From Herbaspirillum sp. ASV7 (GTDB lineage Bacteria; Pseudomonadota; Gammaproteobacteria; Burkholderiales; Burkholderiaceae_D), in contig NZ_JAELUH010000010.1 in NCBI RefSeq assembly GCF_016429215.1, forward strand, positions 32,723-96,722: a stretch of DNA of 64,000 nucleotides. The letters are read 5' to 3'. The translations under genes were made by a program, and so were the position numbers. Below are positions 59,042 to 64,000 of the stretch, one piece after another; the stretch's first letter is position 1; the number at the start of each line of letters is the position of its first letter. The notes under the pieces are model-generated. The model was not told the origin of the DNA, made no database searches, and saw nothing but the letters and a program-made list of their open reading frames with translations.

Positions 59042-59184
59042 CCGCGTTTCGTGTCGTCGTGCGCACTGCCAGCGCACGCCATTCCTACACCGCCATCGCA
59101 GCCCATAGCTGCGACGTGATCGTCGCCGCCGTCGATCGCTTTGGCGTGTGCTCCGTAACGGCTACCAAGGAGAAGAAGCAATGA
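59038..59184 (+). CDS. Small phage protein, 48 residues
   Basis: MTAFRVVVRTASARHSYTAI ... RFGVCSVTATKEKKQ. It overlaps the preceding stop (ATGA) and the next start (ATGA), so it is one link in a coupled chain of small prophage genes. Known from many Burkholderiales prophages as a hypothetical protein following the replication gene; function unknown. Confidence 0.65.
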   Translation: MTAFRVVVRTASARHSYTAIAAHSCDVIVAAVDRFGVCSVTATKEKKQ

Positions 59185-59549
59185 ATGCACCTGTGAAATT
59201 TGATGAAATCGCCACCGCCACCAATCTGCCGCGTGACTTCGTGATGCAGCCTCCGCAATCCTTGGATCGCATTACTTTCAAAACGCCCGACGACGGTGTG
59301 TTGGCCGGTTACGTGTCGGTCATTCGGCAACATCTCGGCAACGGCCAGCGATTCGCTTGGGTGGAGCTTGACAACGAGCTGGCCGGGCAATTCCGTGGCG
59401 TGCCACTGGCCGATATCACTACTTGCGATGACGGAGGGGGCGTACGCCACTGCGCGGTCGCCAATGGCCAGTCACGGCGTTTGTGCTTGGCCGACTATAG
59501 CGGCAGCCTGGCGAATGACTTGCGGGCGGATTCAACGTCCGCAGAATGA
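59181..59549 (+). CDS. Hypothetical phage protein, 122 residues
   Basis: MNAPVKFDEIATATNLPRDF ... LADYSGSLANDLRADSTSAE. AAGGAGAAGAAG precedes the ATG and the 4-bp overlap with the upstream stop supports the start. Composition is mixed and soluble; no motif recognised. Confidence 0.65.
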   Translation: MNAPVKFDEIATATNLPRDFVMQPPQSLDRITFKTPDDGVLAGYVSVIRQHLGNGQRFAWVELDNELAGQFRGVPLADITTCDDGGGVRHCAVANGQSRRLCLADYSGSLANDLRADSTSAE

Positions 59550-59596
59550 TTTCACTGCAATGGCGGCATCCAGCGAGGTGTCGCCAGGAGAATAAA

Positions 59597-59818
59597 ATGT
59601 TCTTGAATGAAACGGACATCGCGGATCTCACTAAGCGCAAGCGAGCGAAGGCACAGCAGAAGCAGCTAAATGCGATGGGCATCCAATACAAGGTGCGGGC
59701 CGATGGATCCCTAGTTGTTTTACAGACTCATGTTGAGCGCCTGCTGGGAGGGCTGGAGCAGTCCGTCCGCCAGCGATCTGTTCGTGAGCCGAACTGGGAG
59801 GTGCTGACGAATGCCTAA
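59597..59818 (+). CDS. DUF4224-like small protein next to the integrase
   Basis: A 73-residue protein (MFLNETDIADLTKRKRAKAQ, KQLNAMGIQYKVRADGSLVV) fitting DUF4224, a small domain usually encoded immediately upstream of phage integrases and probably acting with them or as an excisionase-like factor. CAGGAG precedes the ATG at 59597; the 3' end overlaps the integrase start by 8 bp. Confidence 0.75.
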   Translation: MFLNETDIADLTKRKRAKAQQKQLNAMGIQYKVRADGSLVVLQTHVERLLGGLEQSVRQRSVREPNWEVLTNA

Positions 59819-60881
59819 GCCGAGAAGTGCGCAACATCGTGGACTGCCGGCGCGTTGGGTACTGCACCACGGCGCCTATTACTATCATGTACCGGCTGGC
59901 CTTGAGCCGCGTTGGGACGGTAAAAAGAAGTTCCGCCTCGGCAGCACGTTACCGGAGGCATACAGGACCTGGGCGGCACGCCTAGAGAAATTGGATGCAG
60001 CAGAAACTGTTGCGCAGTTGCTGGACAGGTACGCCCTGGAAGTGGTGCCGACCAAGGGGGCGAAGCAGCAGCTCGACGGCAATCGATACGTGGGCCGGTT
60101 GCGTGGAGTGTTTGGTGAGCTGCTACTCACTGACATTCGTCCACAGCTCGTCTATCAGTTCATCGATAAGTCACCGAAGAAGGTCGCAGCGCGTAGGGCG
60201 GTGGCTCTGCTGTCACATGCATTCACAAAAGCAGTGGAGTGGGGGTACACCGACCGGCATCCATTCATCGGGCAGATGCGCCTGGAAGGGCAAAAAGCCC
60301 GCGACCGATACGTAGAGGATTGGGAAATTGTGGAGTGCCTGGCGCTCAAACGGCAATCGAACGGAGGATCGTCGGGCGTCCCCATCATTCAGGCTTACAT
60401 GCGCATTAAGTTGTTGACCGGAATTTCAAAGGGGGACCTGCTGCGGCTGGTCCCTTCGGAGGATTTTAAGGAAGACGGCATCCATGTGCAGCGCCGGAAG
60501 GTGAAGAATTCGACCGGCAAGCGAACCATTTACGCCTGGACACCGGATCTGCGCGACGAGGTGTTTCAAGCTATGGAGGCACGGCCGAAAAAGGTCGATC
60601 TGCTGTTTTGCACCCGTACCGGGACTAGTTATTACAGCGAAGAGAGAGACGATTTCAGTGGTTGGGATTCCATGTGGCAGCGTTTCATGGCCCGTGTGTT
60701 GGCGGAAACGAAGGTTACGCAATCATTCACCGACCATGACTTGCGCGCCAAGTGCGCCAGCGACGCCGACAGCCTAGAGCAGGCCCGTGCATTGTTGGCC
60801 CATGCAGACGCCAGAACCACTAGAAGAATTTACCGGCGCAAGCCCGAATTGGTGCAACCTCTTAAGGCGCGTTTTGAATAG
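59811..60881 (+). CDS. int: Tyrosine-type phage integrase
   Basis: A 356-residue site-specific recombinase. N-terminal arm and core-binding domains lie around residues 1-150. The catalytic domain shows the first Arg region (LLTGISKGDLLRL, where the usual Arg after LTG is not obvious), the Lys strand (RRKVKNSTGKRTIYAW), HDLRAKCASDADSLEQARAL (H-x-x-R), LLAHADARTTRRIY with the nucleophile Tyr. The missing first Arg is notable (ISKGDL where R-x-G/S-E is usual). It lies 1.4 kb from a tRNA-Thr 3' fragment, its probable att site. Confidence 0.85.
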   Translation: MPKPRSAQHRGLPARWVLHHGAYYYHVPAGLEPRWDGKKKFRLGSTLPEAYRTWAARLEKLDAAETVAQLLDRYALEVVPTKGAKQQLDGNRYVGRLRGVFGELLLTDIRPQLVYQFIDKSPKKVAARRAVALLSHAFTKAVEWGYTDRHPFIGQMRLEGQKARDRYVEDWEIVECLALKRQSNGGSSGVPIIQAYMRIKLLTGISKGDLLRLVPSEDFKEDGIHVQRRKVKNSTGKRTIYAWTPDLRDEVFQAMEARPKKVDLLFCTRTGTSYYSEERDDFSGWDSMWQRFMARVLAETKVTQSFTDHDLRAKCASDADSLEQARALLAHADARTTRRIYRRKPELVQPLKARFE

Positions 60882-60935
60882 TTCGACGAATGCTGTTACA
60901 TTTTGCGGGAATATTGAAGCGCCACTCTGAGGAAA

Positions 60936-62168
60936 ATGATGGACGAAAAAGAGCCAGTTACACTACTTACGAATAAGTTGCGTCTAATTCGTACGCTTGT
61001 TCAAACCTCCTTTGTTGCGCTAATTACGAGCGGCACCTTAAAGGACTATCTATCTGTAAATCAGGAGCTAGCAGGCCGCATTAGTGGGCAGACATTTCGA
61101 ATAAAGTCGCGTTACGATTCTTTCAAAGTTCTCGTTCAGACGAGAGCAGACTTTATTTACAGTGAGAGTGCGACAGCACTGGCTGAGTCGATTTTATCTT
61201 GCGTGACGACTATGCATGCTCTTGTAAGGGAGATAGGATTTGAGGAAGCAGCCATTCCTTATAAGGATATTGGACGTGATTTTCTGGAAGAATTTCATGC
61301 GAAGGTTGAGGGCGCGACAAAAATAGGTGAGTCTCCGATCAAATTCGCTAACCAGTTACGCAGCAAACTAATAAGCAGTGGAATTCCTCACTCTGCAGTC
61401 TTTTACTACTGCGTCGAGGCGGCGTTTGAGTTCGCCAAAGAAATCACATTGGCAAGTCCGGACGGTTTGGCGCGGATTGTCAGAGAACTTACTTTTCCTC
61501 CCGAATATCAGCAGGCTGGGTTGTCAATTCTCAATTATTTCTCTGTCATTTTGAATGACAAGTATCCTGACATCCCTGTGACAGTATCCATTCAGCAAGA
61601 GCCTGAAAAGGTTACTTTACTAATCAAATTTCCTGACGGATCGCAAGAGACTATCTCGAAAACCTTGACTGAATACGGGTTGGTTGTCGCCGGTAAGATG
61701 ACGCCGGATAATCTGGTTGGAGAGGGGCTTAAAGCGCTAGCACTGCAACAAAAACTGGAGCTTGCTCAGTTGGAGGTCAAGCAAACTCGAGATCTTCTGC
61801 GCCTTCAAGAGCAATATTCCACATCTCGTATCGAGTCGTTGGAGAGCCAAGTGGAGAATCTATATTCTTTACTTGGGAAAGAGTTCGCTTCCAGAGAGAA
61901 ATTGCAAACCGGGCTGATGGATTTGGCGACTCAATTGGTTGGAGGTGCTATTGGTCCAGGTGCCGTAAGCCTCTTGCAATCGCTTTCCTCCGCCATAGGG
62001 GATAAGAATGCGGAGCGCACGAAGGTTGTTTTAGAGGACATTCAACAGGCCGAGCCTAAACTATTTAGTCGATTGCAAGATTTTTTCCTGCAGTCGGCGT
62101 CCAGTGGAGTAATTGGCAACTATGTGTACGATTGGCTTAAAGCGTTATGGCCTATCCTGCCTAAATGA
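60936..62168 (+). CDS. Unknown cargo protein between integrase and att site
   Basis: A 410-residue protein of lower GC than its neighbours. Regions: a helical N-terminal ~200 residues (LLTNKLRLIRTLVQTSFVAL), a small beta region VTVSIQQEPEKVTLLIKFPD (~217-236), a coiled coil (~270-320, LELAQLEVKQTRDLLRLQEQ), and a Gly/Ala-rich C-terminal helical region (QLVGGAIGPGAVSLLQSLSS) that may be amphipathic. Placement just inside the att site, separate promoter and own terminator are typical of lysogenic-conversion or phage-exclusion genes. No family recognised. Confidence 0.65.
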   Translation: MMDEKEPVTLLTNKLRLIRTLVQTSFVALITSGTLKDYLSVNQELAGRISGQTFRIKSRYDSFKVLVQTRADFIYSESATALAESILSCVTTMHALVREIGFEEAAIPYKDIGRDFLEEFHAKVEGATKIGESPIKFANQLRSKLISSGIPHSAVFYYCVEAAFEFAKEITLASPDGLARIVRELTFPPEYQQAGLSILNYFSVILNDKYPDIPVTVSIQQEPEKVTLLIKFPDGSQETISKTLTEYGLVVAGKMTPDNLVGEGLKALALQQKLELAQLEVKQTRDLLRLQEQYSTSRIESLESQVENLYSLLGKEFASREKLQTGLMDLATQLVGGAIGPGAVSLLQSLSSAIGDKNAERTKVVLEDIQQAEPKLFSRLQDFFLQSASSGVIGNYVYDWLKALWPILPK

Positions 62169-62171
62169 TAG

Positions 62172-62200
62172 AAAAATGCCCGCATGAGCGGGCATTTTTT
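62172..62200 (+). terminator. Terminator of the cargo gene
   Basis: AAAAATGCCCGC (62172-62183) / GCGGGCATTTTTT (62188-62200), 4-nt loop ATGA. Confidence 0.85.
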
Positions 62201-62258
62201 ATGGGCACAAGCCTAGTCGAAGCCAATTCTATTACCCTGTTCGGGGTCTATTACCCAA

Positions 62259-62288
62259 AAGGGGTTCCAGCATAAGCAGGAACCCCTT
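62259..62288 (-). terminator. Terminator behind the tRNA fragment
   Basis: Perfect 10-bp stem AAGGGGTTCC (62259-62268) / GGAACCCCTT (62279-62288), with TTTT on the minus strand, 7 bp past the tRNA CCA end. It looks like the natural terminator of the tRNA gene. Confidence 0.7.
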
Positions 62289-62294
62289 ATAAAC

Positions 62295-62341
62295 TGGTGC
62301 TGATGGGCGGAATCGAACCGTCGACCTACTGATTACGAATC
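62295..62341 (-). tRNA. 3' half of a tRNA-Thr(CGT) gene, phage attachment site
   Basis: On the minus strand the sequence runs from the anticodon arm (GATTCGTAATC, anticodon CGT, 62335-62337) through the variable loop and T-loop (GGTTCGATTCC) to acceptor strand CATCAGC, discriminator A and CCA. The D-arm and 5' acceptor strand are absent; sequence beyond 62341 is unrelated. The T-stem has an A-C mismatch. Such half tRNAs are left when a phage recombines into the gene. Not a working tRNA. Confidence 0.8.
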
Positions 62342-62553
62342 TGCAGGGAAGTTTATATAAATCAATGGGTTAGTGCGAATTTTGCTCCGCAAATCAGAAA
62401 ATAAGCGGGCCGCAAGGCCAAATAGGGCGCGGCTCGATTTGGAATTGCGGAGCGGAATTTTCGTTGCTGGATGCGATTGATTGCTAAAGTTGCCGAGGCC
62501 CCAACCTGGCCGTGTGAAAGAGAAGCCGGAGCATGACTTCATTTGAAGAAAGC

Positions 62554-62838
62554 TTAGGCTGCAGGACCGTTCCTGATGTATCGATCATTAACGATCCTAC
62601 GTCCCTCCGCCACGCCAGCTTCTAGCGCGGCCGAGCTACTGTCATAGGTCCATGCCTTGTCAAACCTATATGGTAAGAAGAGAATTCCGCTGCGGTTTAT
62701 GCATAACTGTTTAATTACCCACAACTCTTTTTCTCGACCACACCTGACCATAATCTTGAAGCCTCGATAGGTCTGCTCGCTATAGACTTGATTCATCATC
62801 TCCATCCTAATTGGAGGTGTTGTTACTGCCGATGGCAT
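62554..62838 (-). CDS. Hypothetical small protein
   Basis: 94 residues (MPSAVTTPPIRMEMMNQVYS, EQTYRGFKIMVRCGREKELW ... AALEAGVAEGRRIVNDRYI). The pattern of a YRGFxI start and a C-terminal AFxxGVxxGRxxVD-like helix resembles small DUF6566-like proteins of Burkholderiales, which I offer only as a possibility. The ATG at 62838 has GTGAGGAT; an internal ATG at 62796 is an alternative. Confidence 0.6.
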   Translation of the reverse strand: MPSAVTTPPIRMEMMNQVYSEQTYRGFKIMVRCGREKELWVIKQLCINRSGILFLPYRFDKAWTYDSSSAALEAGVAEGRRIVNDRYIRNGPAA

Positions 62839-62869
62839 ATCCTCACTCTAGGCGGCTCCAACTTTCACT

Positions 62870-63163
62870 TCACGCTGGCATTGGGGCGATTGCAAATAAT
62901 TTCCCCTTCCAAGGCTCAATTGAAGCATCGAAGTCTAAAAATGCAATTTCCTTCGTACCGTAGTCTTCACGTATAAATTGCGCTATTGCTTTTCGGCATA
63001 CAATCATCTGTCCTTCCAAGTCGGTAGGCGAGCCACTAATTTGGAACTCGGCCCTGGTTCGGCCGCTTCCTAGTCCGCTTGTAACTTCGATAACTTCCTT
63101 CTTGCCGATCCTCAGCCATACAAAACCGGCCTCGTGTCCTATATCTTCAAAATAAAATCGCAT
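62870..63163 (-). CDS. Hypothetical small protein
   Basis: 97 residues (MRFYFEDIGHEAGFVWLRIG ... CRKAIAQFIREDYGTKEIAF), soluble, beta-rich start and helical end. Same strand as the genes on either side with short gaps. GAAAGAGTTCCC before the ATG gives a moderate ribosome-binding site. No family recognised. Confidence 0.62.
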   Translation of the reverse strand: MRFYFEDIGHEAGFVWLRIGKKEVIEVTSGLGSGRTRAEFQISGSPTDLEGQMIVCRKAIAQFIREDYGTKEIAFLDFDASIEPWKGKLFAIAPMPA

Positions 63164-63233
63164 GGGAACTCTTTCAAATAAAGGGGCCGCAACTGCGGCC
63201 CCTTAACAAAGTAAATTACTATCTGGTAGATGA

Positions 63234-63470
63234 TTACAAAGATTGGTCTCTCTTCTCGCTCTCGCCGCGATGACCCTTTCGATAGATGTCGCCACCATCA
63301 TAGCGACGCGGGCCGGCGTCACTTTGCTGATCGGCCTGCTCTTGCTTTTTTTGCTCGTGTTCGTGCGAAGTAAAGCCGCCTTCGTGAGAGCGCGGTGGTT
63401 TTTCATTTTGAAGTGTGAAGCCTGGCTGTGCAACGCGAGTGGAACCTAGAGTTTTACTGAAATTCGACAT
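63234..63470 (-). CDS. Small hydrophilic, probably disordered protein
   Basis: 78 residues rich in Gln, Glu, Lys, His and Gly (MSNFSKTLGSTRVAQPGFTL, GGFTSHEHEQKKQEQADQQS). AAAGGATCGACA precedes the ATG at 63470, a good site. No motif and no hydrophobic core; an overlapping frame (63203-63433) is less protein-like. Confidence 0.5.
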   Translation of the reverse strand: MSNFSKTLGSTRVAQPGFTLQNEKPPRSHEGGFTSHEHEQKKQEQADQQSDAGPRRYDGGDIYRKGHRGESEKRDQSL

Positions 63471-63687
63471 TGTCGATCCTTTAAGTCACGGTCTGATATG
63501 AGCGTCAACGGACAGGCCGCAATGTCCATTTCTGCTACATCCATATCGCGAGCATCATCCGAAAAACAGACATAGATACCCACGTACGTGAATGCTGATA
63601 GCGTAATATTTATGCAACGAATACCGTTCTGATTTCAGCTCTTAAATCTATTTCTCATCCTGGCCGCTGTAGTCCTTCAAGACGGCG

Positions 63688-63873
63688 TCAATTCATTCTA
63701 TTGAGCGAAGGGTGAGCGCTACGACATGCGATAAGTGCTTCACACATATTCACACCTTGTGCGAGTAAAACTGCCTCTGCGCGGTAAACCCCCGCGAGAT
63801 TCTTCTTTGAAAAGATTTCGCGGTTACGTTCTAATATAGAAACGCTGTTCAGTTGCCATCCATCCGCATGTTG
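63688..63873 (-). CDS. C-terminal fragment of an unknown gene cut by the contig end
   Basis: About 61 codons (HADGWQLNSVSILERNREIF, AGVYRAEAVLLAQGVNMCEA, ending SAHPSLNRMN) read into the window from the right and stop being genomic at 63873. Translation across the junction starts with YKRQ, a known peptide artefact of the Nextera adapter, so nothing upstream of this point is real. Confidence 0.55.
   Translation of the reverse strand, partial: QHADGWQLNSVSILERNREIFSKKNLAGVYRAEAVLLAQGVNMCEALIACRSAHPSLNRMN

Positions 63874-64000
<127 letters not shown>

Overview
The window looks like a chromosomal contig end from a Herbaspirillum-like betaproteobacterium (Oxalobacteraceae). This rests on the GC-rich core genes, betaproteobacterial-type protein sequences and a dnaA-dnaN-gyrB cluster; no database search was possible, so the genus is an inference. 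The last ~127 bases (63874-64000) are not genomic. They are Nextera/Illumina adapter followed by poly-G, so this is the raw right end of a draft contig.

Core part, 1-21.2 kb. On the minus strand lie a branched-chain amino-acid type ABC transporter (livG, livF, substrate-binding protein, livH cut by the left edge), a GMC oxidoreductase and a methylmalonate-semialdehyde dehydrogenase with a divergent LysR regulator. Next come a small 2Fe-2S ferredoxin, an AsmA-family protein, a second LysR regulator, two small related proteins, a class II glutamine amidotransferase, and then dnaA, dnaN and gyrB. Perfect or near-perfect DnaA boxes are dense from 7.2 to 16.9 kb. The gene-free stretch at 9.1-9.3 kb and the dnaA upstream region are the two origin candidates. 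The two small proteins (12.8 and 13.7 kb) share a C-terminal motif, a promoter-like block, and an identical 28-bp CU-rich (anti-Shine-Dalgarno-like) 3' UTR followed by a terminator. They look like a duplicated mRNA/sRNA module.

Accessory part, 21.2-63.9 kb, starts directly behind the gyrB terminator. It has lower GC and is full of defence and mobile genes. In order: a hypothetical gene and a Gabija-like pair (OLD nuclease + UvrD-like helicase); a giant STAND NTPase with an N-terminal PD-(D/E)xK-like domain (Avs-like); a broken DJ-1/PfpI gene; an unknown two-gene membrane operon; and a HipA kinase with a small downstream partner. Then come a CX5R phosphatase, a frameshifted HTH gene and two XRE regulators. 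Behind these lies a cassette flanked by ~510-bp degenerate direct repeats, carrying a GmrSD-like type IV restriction enzyme, two unknown genes and a second Gabija-like pair. After it come a Tn7-like transposition operon (tnsA, tnsB, tnsC, tniQ) and an IS3-family element.

The IS has cut a P2-like terminase gene. The remaining prophage debris is fused to the 3' end of a phage replication gene, and is followed by small phage genes, a DUF4224-like gene, a tyrosine integrase, an unknown cargo gene and the 3' half of a tRNA-Thr(CGT) gene (att site). A few small unknown genes lie between this and the adapter. The core genes do housekeeping and nutrient uptake. The island combines DNA-targeting defence (two Gabija, Avs-like, GmrSD-like) with toxin-antitoxin-type genes and the machinery that probably moved them.
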